NCBI GenBank assembly: GCA_963848495.1 | Contig: CAWKDV010000001.1 | Span: 682,001 to 746,000 of the forward strand | DNA: 64,000 nt | Origin: JAICJR01 sp963848495 | Lineage (GTDB): Bacteria; Actinomycetota; Thermoleophilia; Solirubrobacterales; Thermoleophilaceae | Direction: 5' to 3' | Notes under the pieces: generated by a model | Told to the model about the DNA's origin: nothing | Seen by the model: only the letters and a program-made list of their open reading frames with translations | Databases searched by the model: none | Program-made: the position numbers and the translations under genes | In this document: piece by piece, positions 15,063 to 23,274 of the stretch | Layout: every line of letters starts with the position of its first letter | Position numbering within the stretch: position 1 is the stretch's first letter

Positions 15063-16399
15063 TGCGCTGGCTGCTCCTGAAGGACCTCCAGATCCTGCGC
15101 CGCTCGCCGCTGCTGGTGGCGCTGCTCGTTCTCTACCCGATCATCATCGCCACGCTGATCGGCTTCGCGCTGTCGCGCGGGCCCGCCAAGCCGCGCGTCG
15201 CCTTCCTCAACGAGGTGCCGCCGGCGGCCAGCGTGCTGGAGCTCGGCGGCACGAAGATCGACGTCTCGCAGTACGCCGGTGAGATCTTCAAGCGCATCGA
15301 CCCTGTCCGCGTGAAGAGCGAGAAGGAGGCGGTGCAGAAGGTCAAGTCCGGGGACGTGCTCGGGGCGCTGATCATCCCGCCCGACATCACCCAGAAGCTC
15401 GAAACCGGCCTCGAGTCCGCGAAGGTGAAGGTCTTCTTCAACTCCGAGGACCCGGTCAAGTACCGCTTCGTGCAGGACACGATCAAGTCCGAGGTGCAGG
15501 ACGCGAACACCGCGCTCACCAAGCAGCTCACGAAGGTGGCGGTGAACTACCTCAACCTGCTCTCCACCGGCGGGGACATCTCGATCTTCGGCCAGAACAT
15601 CAACGTGCTCGGCCTCGAGAAGGCGCAGGCGATCGTGCAGGCCGCGCAGCAGACGCTGCCGCCGAACGATCCGCTGCGGCCGCAGCTCGCGCGCGTGGCC
15701 CAGTTCGCCGGGCTGGCGCGCGACAACCTCAAGCTCTCGCGCGGCGTGCTGCAGTCGGTGGGCACGCCGATCAAGGTCGACCAGACCATCGTGCGCGGCG
15801 GCCGGACGCCGCTCGACGCCTACGCGGTGGCCGTCGCGGTGAGCATCTCGCTGATGTTCGTCACGCTGCTCCTGGCGGCCGGCGTCCTGGCGCTCGAGCG
15901 CGAGGAGAACGCCTTCCTGCGGCTGGTGCGCGGGCTCGTGTCGCGCACCGGCCTGCTGGTCGAGAAGATCGGCCTGGCGGCAATCTGCGCGGTGGCGGTG
16001 TCGATCGTGATGCTCGCCGGCATCGCCCTGTTCGTCTCGCTCGAATGGGGGCGCTTCCCGCTCTGGCTGCTGTCCCTGGCGGCGGGGGCGCTCGGCTTCG
16101 GCGCGATGGGCGTGGCGATCGGCGGCGTGACCCGCGAGGTGCGGGCGGCCTCGCTGCTCGCGTTCATGCTCTCGCTGCCGATCGCGTTCCTGGCGCTCGT
16201 GCCGTCGGGATCCGTGTCCGAGGGCCTCTACCAGGTGATCCGCGTGATCTCCGCGCTGTTCCCCTTCAAGCCCACGCTCGAGGCGCTCAACTCGGCCATC
16301 AACCACACAGGCGGCCTGGCGATGCCGCTCGTGCACCTGGCGATACTCACGCTCGCGTTCGGCCTGATCGCACGCCTGTCGCTGCGGCGCTTCGCATGA
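15062..16399 (+). CDS. ABC-2 type transporter permease
   Basis: The 445-residue membrane subunit has one transmembrane helix near residues 18-38 (PLLVALLVLYPIIIATLIGFAL), a long extracytoplasmic domain (about 45-250, with VKSGDVLGALIIPPDITQKLE), then five or six helices (about 255-440). This is the YhgE/ABC-2 half-exporter plan, forming a homodimer with the ATPase encoded just before it (TGATG overlap). The end overlaps an in-frame hemB start candidate (ATGA at 16396). Confidence 0.88.
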   Translation: MRWLLLKDLQILRRSPLLVALLVLYPIIIATLIGFALSRGPAKPRVAFLNEVPPAASVLELGGTKIDVSQYAGEIFKRIDPVRVKSEKEAVQKVKSGDVLGALIIPPDITQKLETGLESAKVKVFFNSEDPVKYRFVQDTIKSEVQDANTALTKQLTKVAVNYLNLLSTGGDISIFGQNINVLGLEKAQAIVQAAQQTLPPNDPLRPQLARVAQFAGLARDNLKLSRGVLQSVGTPIKVDQTIVRGGRTPLDAYAVAVAVSISLMFVTLLLAAGVLALEREENAFLRLVRGLVSRTGLLVEKIGLAAICAVAVSIVMLAGIALFVSLEWGRFPLWLLSLAAGALGFGAMGVAIGGVTREVRAASLLAFMLSLPIAFLALVPSGSVSEGLYQVIRVISALFPFKPTLEALNSAINHTGGLAMPLVHLAILTLAFGLIARLSLRRFA

Positions 16400-16418
16400 C
16401 GAGCCCGAACCCGAGCCC

Positions 16419-16424
16419 TACTAT
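16419..16424 (+). promoter_or_regulatory. -10 box (TACTAT) for leaderless hemB mRNA
   Basis: TACTAT ends 7 nt before the ATG at 16432 with no Shine-Dalgarno between. It supports that ATG over the two upstream ones at 16396 and 16423. Confidence 0.5.
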
Positions 16425-16431
16425 GACCACG

Positions 16432-17406
16432 ATGGCTTTTCCCGCCACACGGATGCGCAGGCTGCGCAAGACCGGCGTGCTGCGAGACATGGTGCGGGAG
16501 ACCGAGCTCAGCCCGGCCCATCTCGTCTATCCGATGTTCATCGAGCTCGGCATCGACAGCCGCAGCCCGATCGAGGCAATGCCGGGAATCGACCGGCTGT
16601 CGATCTCGCAGGCGGTGGACGAGGCCGCCGAGGCGCACGCGCTCGGCATCCCCTCGGTGCTGCTGTTCGGCATACCCAGCGAGAAGGACGAGGTGGGCAG
16701 CGGCGCCTACGACGACGAGGGCGTGGTCCAGCTCGCCGTGCGGGCGATCAAGGAGGCGATCCCCGAGCTCGTGGTGGTCACCGACGTCTGCCTGTGCGAG
16801 TACACCTCGCACGGCCACTGCGGCGTGGTGCGGCCGGACGGCTACGTGGACAACGACGCGAGCCTCGAGCTGCTGGCCAAGACCGCGATCTCGCAGGCCG
16901 CCGCCGGCGCCGACGTGGTCGCGCCCAGCGACATGATGGACGGCCGCGTGGGCGCCCTGCGCGCGCAGCTCGACGCCGAGGGCTACAGCGAGACGCCGAT
17001 CATCGCCTACAGCGCGAAGTTCGCCTCCGCCTTCTACGGGCCGTTTCGCGAGGCGGCTGACTCGGCGCCCGCGTTCGGCGACCGGCGGGCCTACCAGATG
17101 GATCCGGCCAACGGCCAGGAGGCGGTCCGCGAGGCGCTGCTCGACGTCGACGAGGGGGCCGACATGGTGATGGTCAAGCCGGCGCTGCCCTACCTCGACG
17201 TGATCCGGCGCGTGAAGGACGCCACGCAACTGCCGGTGGCGGCCTACAACGTCAGCGGCGAGTACTCGATGCTGAAGGCGGCCGCTGCCGCCGGCTACCT
17301 CGACGAGCGCGCGGCCGTGCTCGAGTCGCTCACCGGCATCCGCCGTGCCGGCGCCGACATCGTCATCACCTACCACGCGAAGGACGTGGCGCGATGGCTT
17401 CGGTGA
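16432..17406 (+). CDS. hemB: delta-aminolevulinic acid dehydratase (porphobilinogen synthase)
   Basis: Condenses two 5-aminolevulinates to porphobilinogen. The 324-residue product begins MAFPATRMRRLRKTG. The metal-site motif DVCLCEYTSHGHCG is of the Cys-rich zinc type, the Schiff-base Lys regions are YSAKFASAFYGPFR and MVKPALPYLD, and YQMDPANGQEA and YNVSGEYSMLKAA are also present. The in-frame ATG at 16396 overlaps the permease stop (ATGA) and is an alternative start. The 3' end overlaps the AhbA/B-like gene by 13 nt, so they are co-translated. Confidence 0.96.
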   Translation: MAFPATRMRRLRKTGVLRDMVRETELSPAHLVYPMFIELGIDSRSPIEAMPGIDRLSISQAVDEAAEAHALGIPSVLLFGIPSEKDEVGSGAYDDEGVVQLAVRAIKEAIPELVVVTDVCLCEYTSHGHCGVVRPDGYVDNDASLELLAKTAISQAAAGADVVAPSDMMDGRVGALRAQLDAEGYSETPIIAYSAKFASAFYGPFREAADSAPAFGDRRAYQMDPANGQEAVREALLDVDEGADMVMVKPALPYLDVIRRVKDATQLPVAAYNVSGEYSMLKAAAAAGYLDERAAVLESLTGIRRAGADIVITYHAKDVARWLR

Positions 17407-18482
17407 GCGCCGGCAACTTCGGGCCGAAGACGCGCAGCCGCAAGGACGGCGCGGCCATCCCGCTCGACGAGCTGGACAAGCGCCTGCTCAACCTGATGCA
17501 GGGCAGCTTCCCGCTCGCCCGCCGTCCCTACCTCGAGGTGGCGCGGCAGGCGGACTGCTCCGAGGAGGAGGTGCTCGGCCGGGTGGAGCGCCTGCTGCGC
17601 GAGCGCATCATCCGCCAGGTCACGCCGATCTTCGACACGCGCGTGCTCGGCTACAAGTCGATGCTGGTCGCCGCCAAGGTGGACGCGGACAACCCGCACC
17701 GTGCCGCGGGCATGATCAACGAGCACCCGGGCGTCTCGCACAACTACCTGCGCAACCACGAGTTCAACCTCTGGTTCACGATCGCCGTCGAGCCCGATTC
17801 GAAGCTGGGCCTCGACGGCACGCTCGAGGTGCTTCAGCGGGAGACCGGCGCCGAGTCGATCCGGCAGCTGCCCACCCTGCGCCTGTTCAAGATCCGCATG
17901 GACCTCGAGATGGAGCAGGGCACCGAGGCGCTGGCCAAGGCCGCCGAGGCGGTGGACTACCGCGAGCCCGAGCCGATCCCGCTGTCCGAGCTCGACGTCG
18001 CGGTGATCCGCACGCTCCAGGGCGACCTGCCGGTGGTGCCCGAGCCCTACCAGCCGGGCGCCGACGAGCTGGGACTGCCGGTCGAGCGCCTGCTCGAGCA
18101 GCTCGAATCGATGCAGGAGCGCCGCGCGCTGCGGCGCGTGGCCGCCATCCTCTTCCACCGGCGGGCCGGCTACTCCGCCAACGGCATGGGCGTCTGGCGG
18201 GTGCCGGAGGAGCGCATCCTCGAGCTGGCGCCGCGGATGGCCGCCTTCCGCGGCATCTCGCACTGCTACCAGCGCCCCACCTACGCGGACTGGCCCTACT
18301 CCGTCTTCACGATGGCCCACGGCCGCTCCAAGGAGGAGTGCGACGCCATCCTCGACTCGATCGGGGAGGAGACCGGCATCGACGAACGCGCGACCCTGTA
18401 CAGCTCGACGGAATTCAAGAAGATCCGGCTCCTCTATTTCACGGACGACTACAAGCGCTGGGAGTCCGAGCACGGCGCTTAG
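17394..18482 (+). CDS. fused AhbA-AhbB-like siroheme decarboxylase (annotated elsewhere as Lrp/AsnC-like)
   Basis: The 362-residue protein has two tandem AsnC/Lrp-like modules. Module 1 (about 25-185): HTH LDELDKRLLNLMQGSFPLARRPY, then GVSHNYLRNHEFNLWFTI. Module 2 (about 198-355): LSELDVAVIRTLQGDLPVV, then GISHCYQRPTYADWPYSVF with FTMAHG after it. The SHNYxR/NLWFT and SHCYxR/WPYxxxTMxHG signatures are those of AhbA and AhbB (or NirD/L), which together turn siroheme into 12,18-didecarboxysiroheme, rather than of DNA-binding regulators. A position between hemB (13-nt overlap) and hemL supports a tetrapyrrole role. Whether it serves the siroheme haem route, haem d1 synthesis or regulation is unresolved. 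Confidence 0.8.
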   Translation: MASVSAGNFGPKTRSRKDGAAIPLDELDKRLLNLMQGSFPLARRPYLEVARQADCSEEEVLGRVERLLRERIIRQVTPIFDTRVLGYKSMLVAAKVDADNPHRAAGMINEHPGVSHNYLRNHEFNLWFTIAVEPDSKLGLDGTLEVLQRETGAESIRQLPTLRLFKIRMDLEMEQGTEALAKAAEAVDYREPEPIPLSELDVAVIRTLQGDLPVVPEPYQPGADELGLPVERLLEQLESMQERRALRRVAAILFHRRAGYSANGMGVWRVPEERILELAPRMAAFRGISHCYQRPTYADWPYSVFTMAHGRSKEECDAILDSIGEETGIDERATLYSSTEFKKIRLLYFTDDYKRWESEHGA

Positions 18483-18483
18483 G

Positions 18484-18573
18484 GCGGGAGGGGCGATGGC
18501 ATTCGCCCCCTCGGGTACGCTCGCAAGCTCGCTCAGGGAGCCCCTCGGTGGCGAACGCCATCGCCCCTCCCGC
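18484..18573. terminator. long inverted repeat between ahbAB-like gene and hemL
   Basis: Arms 18484-18507 and 18550-18573 (GCGGGAGGGGCGATGGC...) are complementary over 24 bp with one mismatch, around a 42-nt loop that contains a smaller GCTCGC-AA-GCTCGC-type repeat. It fills the whole gap between the two genes and should form a very stable RNA hairpin. It may terminate upstream transcription or insulate hemL, which has its own TAGCGT box just after it. Confidence 0.65.
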
Positions 18574-18590
18574 AGTAGCGTCTCCGGTTG

Positions 18591-19883
18591 ATGAGTAGGT
18601 CCTTAAGCGCCACTCGCTCGGATGAGCTGTACGCCCGAGCGCTTCGCTTGCTCCCAGGCGGGGTCAACTCGCCGGTGCGAGCCATGCGCTCGATCGGCCG
18701 GGATCCCATCTTCGTGGCAAGGGGCGAGGGGGCGGAGATCATCGACGTGGATGGCAACCGCTATGTGGACTACGTCTGCTCGTGGGGGCCGCTGATCGCC
18801 GGGCACGCGCATCCCGAGGTGCTGGCGGCCGTCGAGGACGCCGCCCGCCGCGGCACCAGCTTCGGCGCGCCTACCGAGGGCGAGATCGAGCTGGCCGCCG
18901 AGGTCGTCGAGCGCGTGCCGAGCGCCGACATGGTGCGGATGACCTCGTCCGGCACCGAGGCGTCGATGAGCGCGATCCGCCTGGCGCGCGCCGCCACCGG
19001 CCGCGATCCGGTGCTGAAGTTCGCGGGCGCCTACCACGGCCACGTGGACGGCCTGCTGGCGGACGCGGGCTCGGGCCTCGCCACCCAGGGCATCCCCGCC
19101 AGCCCGGGCGTGACCAAGGCGCAGGCCGCTGACACGGAGGTCGTGCCCTGGAACGACCGCGAGGCGGTGCAGCGGGCGCTCGACGAGCGCCCGCCCGCGG
19201 CCATCATCTGCGAGCCCTTCCCCGCGAACATGGGCCTCGTGCCGCCCACCCAGGGCTTCCTGGAGTTCCTGCGGGAGGCCGCCGACGCCGCGGGCGCCCT
19301 GCTCGTGTTCGACGAGGTGATCTCGGGCTTCCGCGTCGGGCGCGGCGGCGCCCAGGAGCGCTCGGGCGTGACGCCCGACCTCACCGTGCTCGGCAAGGTG
19401 ATCGGTGGCGGGCTGCCCGCGGCCGCGTACGCCGGCCCGCGCACGTTCATGGAGATGATCGCCCCAGCCGGCGACGTCTACCAGGCGGGCACGCTGTCGG
19501 GCAACCCCCTGGCAGTGGCCGCGGGCCTGGCCACGCTCAGGCTGCTCGACGACGGCGCCTACGCCCGGCTCGAGCTCACCACCCGCGCGCTGGCCCAGGG
19601 CCTGGCCGACGCCGGCCGTGAGGCGGGCCTGCCTGTGAAGGTCACCTGGGCGCCCGGCCTGCTCACGCTCTTCTTCCGGGACGGGGAGATCGCGACTCTC
19701 GACGACGTGCGGGCCTCCGACATGGACCTCCACGCGGCCTTCTGCCGCACGATGCTCGACCTTGGCATCTACCTGCCGCCGTCCCAGTACGAGGCCTGGT
19801 TCCCGTCGCTCGTCCACACGGACGAGCACGTGGAGCGCACGCTCGACGCCGCCCGCCGGGCGTTCGCGGAGATCCGGCGATGA
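18591..19883 (+). CDS. hemL: glutamate-1-semialdehyde 2,1-aminomutase
   Basis: PLP enzyme converting glutamate-1-semialdehyde to 5-aminolevulinate, downstream of HemA. 430 residues: LLPGGVNSPVRAM, MTSSGTEASMSAIRLAR, YHGHVDGLL, LLVFDEVISGFRVG, active-site Lys in VLGKVIGGGLPAAAY, and YQAGTLSGNPLA. The ATG at 18591 is preferred over the TTG at 18588. TAGCGT (18576-18581) lies 9 nt upstream with no Shine-Dalgarno, suggesting a leaderless start. The stop overlaps the next gene by ATGA. Confidence 0.96.
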   Translation: MSRSLSATRSDELYARALRLLPGGVNSPVRAMRSIGRDPIFVARGEGAEIIDVDGNRYVDYVCSWGPLIAGHAHPEVLAAVEDAARRGTSFGAPTEGEIELAAEVVERVPSADMVRMTSSGTEASMSAIRLARAATGRDPVLKFAGAYHGHVDGLLADAGSGLATQGIPASPGVTKAQAADTEVVPWNDREAVQRALDERPPAAIICEPFPANMGLVPPTQGFLEFLREAADAAGALLVFDEVISGFRVGRGGAQERSGVTPDLTVLGKVIGGGLPAAAYAGPRTFMEMIAPAGDVYQAGTLSGNPLAVAAGLATLRLLDDGAYARLELTTRALAQGLADAGREAGLPVKVTWAPGLLTLFFRDGEIATLDDVRASDMDLHAAFCRTMLDLGIYLPPSQYEAWFPSLVHTDEHVERTLDAARRAFAEIRR

Positions 19884-20284
19884 GCACGCTCGCCGAGGTG
19901 GTGGCCGCGCTCGACCCGGCCCTCCGCCAGTACGCCGTCCCGCTTCCGAACGGCGACCGCTTCCAGGGCGAGCGCGCGTTCGTGCTCGAGGCGGTCTACG
20001 AGGGCTACCTCCTGCACTACGAGAAGCCGCGCGCCTTCGAGGGCATGGACGAGGACACACGGCTGCTCGCGGGGGACTCGCTGTACGCCCTCGGCCTCGA
20101 GAAGCTGGCGGACAGCGGCGACCTCGAGGCGGTGGCTGAGCTCGCGGACCTGATATCTCTCTGCGCCTTCGCGCACGCGGAGGGCCGACCCGACCTCGTC
20201 GAGGGGCTGTGGGAGGCCAGTTCGAGGAAACTCTCGGGCGAAGGCGGCGAGGGGGCCAGGAAGGCCCTCGACGGCGCCTTGTAA
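19880..20284 (+). CDS. uncharacterised protein between hemL and the bc complex genes
   Basis: The 134-residue acidic, helical, soluble protein has no recognised domain. Features: VVAALDPALRQYAVPLPNGDRF, VYEGYLLHYEKPRAFEGMD, LAGDSLYALGLEKLADSGD and ELADLISLCAFAHAEGRPD. No cysteine motif, signal or membrane segment. Coupled to hemL (ATGA) and followed by the promoter of the Rieske gene. Context suggests help in haem or cytochrome assembly, but nothing in the sequence proves this. Confidence 0.7.
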   Translation: MSTLAEVVAALDPALRQYAVPLPNGDRFQGERAFVLEAVYEGYLLHYEKPRAFEGMDEDTRLLAGDSLYALGLEKLADSGDLEAVAELADLISLCAFAHAEGRPDLVEGLWEASSRKLSGEGGEGARKALDGAL

Positions 20285-20298
20285 CGACCGTACTTTTG

Positions 20299-20327
20299 TT
20301 GACTGTAGAGTTCCGCGGGCGTTAAAT
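20299..20327 (+). promoter_or_regulatory. sigma70-type promoter for the cytochrome bc operon
   Basis: TTGACT (20299-20304) and TTAAAT (20322-20327) are separated by exactly 17 nt and sit in a locally AT-rich stretch. The predicted start would be near 20334, leaving about 9 nt before the GTG at 20343. This is the cleanest -35/-10 pair seen on the plus strand. Confidence 0.75.
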
Positions 20328-20342
20328 CAGCGCCCCAAAACC

Positions 20343-21008
20343 GTGGCTGAATCCAGCAAGAAGAAGCGCTCTCCGTACACCAAGGATCGTGGGATGCTTG
20401 GCGCCTTCGAGGGCGAGACCATCACCCGCCGCCGGCTCGTCACGGGTGGTGCGCTGGCGGCCGGAGGGGTGGCCACGGCGGCCGCGGCCCTGCCCGCGCT
20501 CGGCTTCGCGCTTGGCCCGATCTTCGAGAAGACGGTCCACTACCCCTGGCAGGACGTGGGTCCCGAGGCGGACTTCAACCCCACGAGGTACACCCCTCGC
20601 GTGATCACGCTGGTGCCGGACGTGGGCGAGGCGGGCAAGACCACGATCTACGTTCGCAGGGCCACGCCGGCGGATCGCAGCCCCAGCGACAAGGGCAAGA
20701 CGCCGCTCCCGTACGTGGCGATCTCCACGCGCTGCGCCCACCTGGGCTGTCCGGTGCGCTACGTGCAGGCCGCTGAGCGCTTCATCTGCCCCTGCCACGG
20801 TGGCGTCTACGACGTGCAGGGCAAGGTCGTCGGCGGCCCGCCGGTGCGCCCGCTCGACCGCTTCTACACGCGTACTCGCAACGGCCGGGTGGAGATCGGC
20901 GCCCGCTTCTCGGTCAACTCCAAGCTCGAGCGCTTCTCGCCGCGGGATCCGTCGAACCACCTCGACGGCCTCTGGCAGTACCTCTACCCGTCGAGGCCCA
21001 CCACATGA
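20343..21008 (+). CDS. qcrA: Rieske iron-sulfur subunit of menaquinol:cytochrome c reductase
   Basis: The 221-residue Rieske protein has a Tat-like N-terminal anchor (RRRLVTGGALAAGG, hydrophobic to about residue 60) and the [2Fe-2S] ligands in CAHLGCPVRY and CPCHGGVYD, followed by GPPVRPLDRFYTR. It transfers electrons from menaquinol to cytochrome c at the outer membrane face. GTG start at 20343, 15 nt after the -10. The stop overlaps the cytochrome b start (ATGA). tatA and tatC lie about 5 kb downstream. Confidence 0.94.
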   Translation: MAESSKKKRSPYTKDRGMLGAFEGETITRRRLVTGGALAAGGVATAAAALPALGFALGPIFEKTVHYPWQDVGPEADFNPTRYTPRVITLVPDVGEAGKTTIYVRRATPADRSPSDKGKTPLPYVAISTRCAHLGCPVRYVQAAERFICPCHGGVYDVQGKVVGGPPVRPLDRFYTRTRNGRVEIGARFSVNSKLERFSPRDPSNHLDGLWQYLYPSRPTT

Positions 21009-21850
21009 AGCTGCCCACGCCTCCCGGCCTGCGCCGCCGGCCGGCGCGTCCCGGCAGCGCGCCCGCGCGGAACGGCGAGACCAACGGCCGCACGCCCACC
21101 AAGAAGGAGCTGAAGCAGGCTCAGCGCCAGGCGCTGAAGGACCAGGCGCTCGAGGTCCCGATCGCCGCGCTCGGCTGGCTTGACGAGCGCACGGGCACCG
21201 CCCCGTTCCTGCGCGCGTTCCTGTTCCGGAAGGTCCCGAAGGGCACCAACTGGTACTACACGCTCGGCTCGGCCACGATGTTCGCGTTCGTGAACCAGGC
21301 CGTGACGGGGGTCTTCCTGGCGATGTACTACGACCCCTCGTCGACTCAGGCCTACGGCTCGATCCGGCACATCACCAACGACGTCTGGCTGGGCGCCTTC
21401 GTGCGCGGCATGCACAAGTGGGGCGCCACCGTGATGGTCGTCCTCGTCTTCCTGCACATGGGCCGCGTGTTCTTCTTCGGCGCCTACAAGTACCCGCGCG
21501 AGCTCAACTGGATCATCGGCGTGGTCCTGCTGATCCTGACGATGGCGATGGCCTTCACCGGCTACCTGCTGCCGTTCGACCAGCGCTCCTTCTGGGCCAC
21601 GGTCGTGGGCGTGAACATCAACGCCTCCGGCCCGATCCTCGGCCCCTACCTGGCCGACTTCCTGCGCGGCGGCGCGGAGTTCGGCTCCACCACGCTGAGT
21701 CGCTTCTACGCGATCCACATGCTGCTGATACCGGGCCTGATCGCCGCGCTGATCGGCGCTCACCTCTACCTGGTGGCCAAGCTCGGCACCTCCGCGCCGC
21801 CGTGGCTGAAGGCGGAGAAGGCGCGCGAGCTCGCGGAGGAGGAGATCTAG
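21005..21850 (+). CDS. qcrB: cytochrome b N-terminal subunit (b6-like)
   Basis: 281 residues: a charged, Lys/Arg-rich N-terminal extension of about 55 residues, then four transmembrane helices with haem-b ligand His pairs in RGMHKWGATVMVVLVFLHMGRVF and AIHMLLIPGLIAALIGAHLYLV, and GYLLPFDQRSFWATV (Qo-site region). Only the b6 half is present; helices 5-7 are on the next gene. Coupled to the Rieske gene by ATGA, with the next gene starting 1 nt after the stop. Confidence 0.93.
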   Translation: MKLPTPPGLRRRPARPGSAPARNGETNGRTPTKKELKQAQRQALKDQALEVPIAALGWLDERTGTAPFLRAFLFRKVPKGTNWYYTLGSATMFAFVNQAVTGVFLAMYYDPSSTQAYGSIRHITNDVWLGAFVRGMHKWGATVMVVLVFLHMGRVFFFGAYKYPRELNWIIGVVLLILTMAMAFTGYLLPFDQRSFWATVVGVNINASGPILGPYLADFLRGGAEFGSTTLSRFYAIHMLLIPGLIAALIGAHLYLVAKLGTSAPPWLKAEKARELAEEEI

Positions 21851-21851
21851 A

Positions 21852-22562
21852 GTGAACCAGCGCGAGAAGCAGCAGTACCTGCGCGATTACGGCATCCTGA
21901 AGTCCCAGGGCAAGCCGTTCTTCCCCTACGCGATCTTCAAGGACGGCACGATGGCGATGATCACGCTGTTCGTGATCATCCTGATGTCGATCATCCTCGG
22001 CGCCGAGCTAGGCCCCAAGGCGGACCCCACCACCACCAGCTACACGCCCCGACCCGAGTGGTACTTCTTCTTCCTCTTCGAGCTGCTGCGCGTGATCAAG
22101 CCGCCCGCGCTGGTGTTCATCGCCACCATCGGCGTGCCCACCGTCTGCATGGTGCTGCTCATCCTGCTGCCGTTCATCGACCGCAACCCGGAACGGAACC
22201 CGGCCAAGCGCCCGATCGCCATGCTCACCGCCGTCACCGTGATCGCGCTGATGGCCTACCTGACTGTCGAGGGCGCCTTAGCCGGCGCCCCAGGGACGAT
22301 CACGCTCAAAGTTGCGCCGCAATACGTCAAGGGCCGCTCGGTGGCCGCCGCCTCCGGCTGCCAGGGCTGCCACAAGATCGGCGAGAACGGCAATGCGGGA
22401 CCGGGTCCGGACCTCACGCACATCGGCGCACGCCTGCCACGCAACGCGATCGCGCGCACGTTGCTCAACCCCACGGCGCCGATGCCGTCGTTCCAGACCC
22501 TGCAGCAGCAGCACCCGCAGGAGTTCAACGCGCTCGTCGACTTCCTCGCCAGTCTCAAGTAG
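21852..22562 (+). CDS. qcrC: cytochrome b C-terminal (subunit IV-like) fused to cytochrome c
   Basis: 236 residues. The N-terminal half has subunit IV features: three helices and the Qo-site PEWYF motif in YTPRPEWYFFFLFELLR near residue 65. The C-terminal half (about 150-236) is a monohaem cytochrome c domain with CQGCH and a Met ligand in NPTAPMPSF. This split b6/IV-c arrangement resembles the Bacillus-type QcrB/QcrC menaquinol reductase. GTG start. menG follows after 7 nt. Confidence 0.92.
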   Translation: MNQREKQQYLRDYGILKSQGKPFFPYAIFKDGTMAMITLFVIILMSIILGAELGPKADPTTTSYTPRPEWYFFFLFELLRVIKPPALVFIATIGVPTVCMVLLILLPFIDRNPERNPAKRPIAMLTAVTVIALMAYLTVEGALAGAPGTITLKVAPQYVKGRSVAAASGCQGCHKIGENGNAGPGPDLTHIGARLPRNAIARTLLNPTAPMPSFQTLQQQHPQEFNALVDFLASLK

Positions 22563-22569
22563 CCCTGTC

Positions 22570-23274
22570 ATGAGCACGGCAGCGCCGGCCGACACCCGGG
22601 GCAGGCTGTCAGAGCCTCAGGTGCGCGCGATGTTCGACCGCATCGCACGCGTGTATGACCTCATGAACACGGTGATGACGGCGGGGCTCCACCACCGCTG
22701 GCGCGAGCGGGCGGTGGACCTGGCGCAGGTGGGCGCGGGCGCCCGTGCGCTCGACGTGGCCACCGGCACCGGCGACATGGCCATCGCGCTCGCGCGGCGC
22801 GGCGCCGAGGTGGTGGGCTCCGACTTCTCGGAGCAGATGCTCGCGCTGGCGCGGGAGAAGGCGCCCGGCATCGAGTTCGAGTGGGGCAACGCGCTCGAGC
22901 TGCCCTACGAGGACGAGTCGTTCGACGTCGCCACGGTGGGCTTCGGGGCGCGCAACTTCGGTGACCTGCGCGCCGGCCTCGCCGAGATGGCCCGGGTGGT
23001 CAGGCCGGGCGGCCGCGTCGTCGTGCTCGAAATCACCACGCCGCAGCGGCCGCCGCTCTCCTGGTTCTTCTCGCTCTGGTTCGACCGGCTCGTGCCGCTG
23101 ATCGGCCGCCTCGCCGGCGACCCCGACGCCTACTCGTACCTGCCGAGCTCGGTGCGCCGCTTCCCGGGTCCCGAGGCGCTGGGGGCGGAGCTGGCGGCGG
23201 TCGGCCTGGTGGACGTGCGCTGGCTGCTCACCGCCGGCGGCATCATCGCCATCCACAGCGGGAGGCGGCCGTGA
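22570..23274 (+). CDS. menG: demethylmenaquinone methyltransferase
   Basis: SAM-dependent C-methyltransferase that completes menaquinone. 234 residues: MFDRIARVYDLMNTVMTAG, SAM motif ALDVATGTGDMAIALA, and the family motifs VGFGARNFGDLRAGLAEMARVVRPGG and YSYLPSSVRRFPGPE. It sits between the bc complex that oxidises menaquinol and a polyprenyl synthase gene (GTGA overlap), so the operon supplies quinone and its oxidoreductase together. Confidence 0.93.
   Translation: MSTAAPADTRGRLSEPQVRAMFDRIARVYDLMNTVMTAGLHHRWRERAVDLAQVGAGARALDVATGTGDMAIALARRGAEVVGSDFSEQMLALAREKAPGIEFEWGNALELPYEDESFDVATVGFGARNFGDLRAGLAEMARVVRPGGRVVVLEITTPQRPPLSWFFSLWFDRLVPLIGRLAGDPDAYSYLPSSVRRFPGPEALGAELAAVGLVDVRWLLTAGGIIAIHSGRRP

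Noticed and set aside
15062..16399. Dedicated haem exporter (CcmB/HrtB) for the ABC-2 permease
   Set aside because: Only the neighbouring hemB suggests it; the protein has the generic YhgE/ABC-2 plan with a large loop, so the cargo is left unnamed.
17394..18482. Ordinary Lrp/AsnC transcription regulator
   Set aside because: The double-module length, the SHNYxR and SHCYxR/WPY signatures and the hem context fit siroheme decarboxylases better, though a regulatory role cannot be fully excluded.
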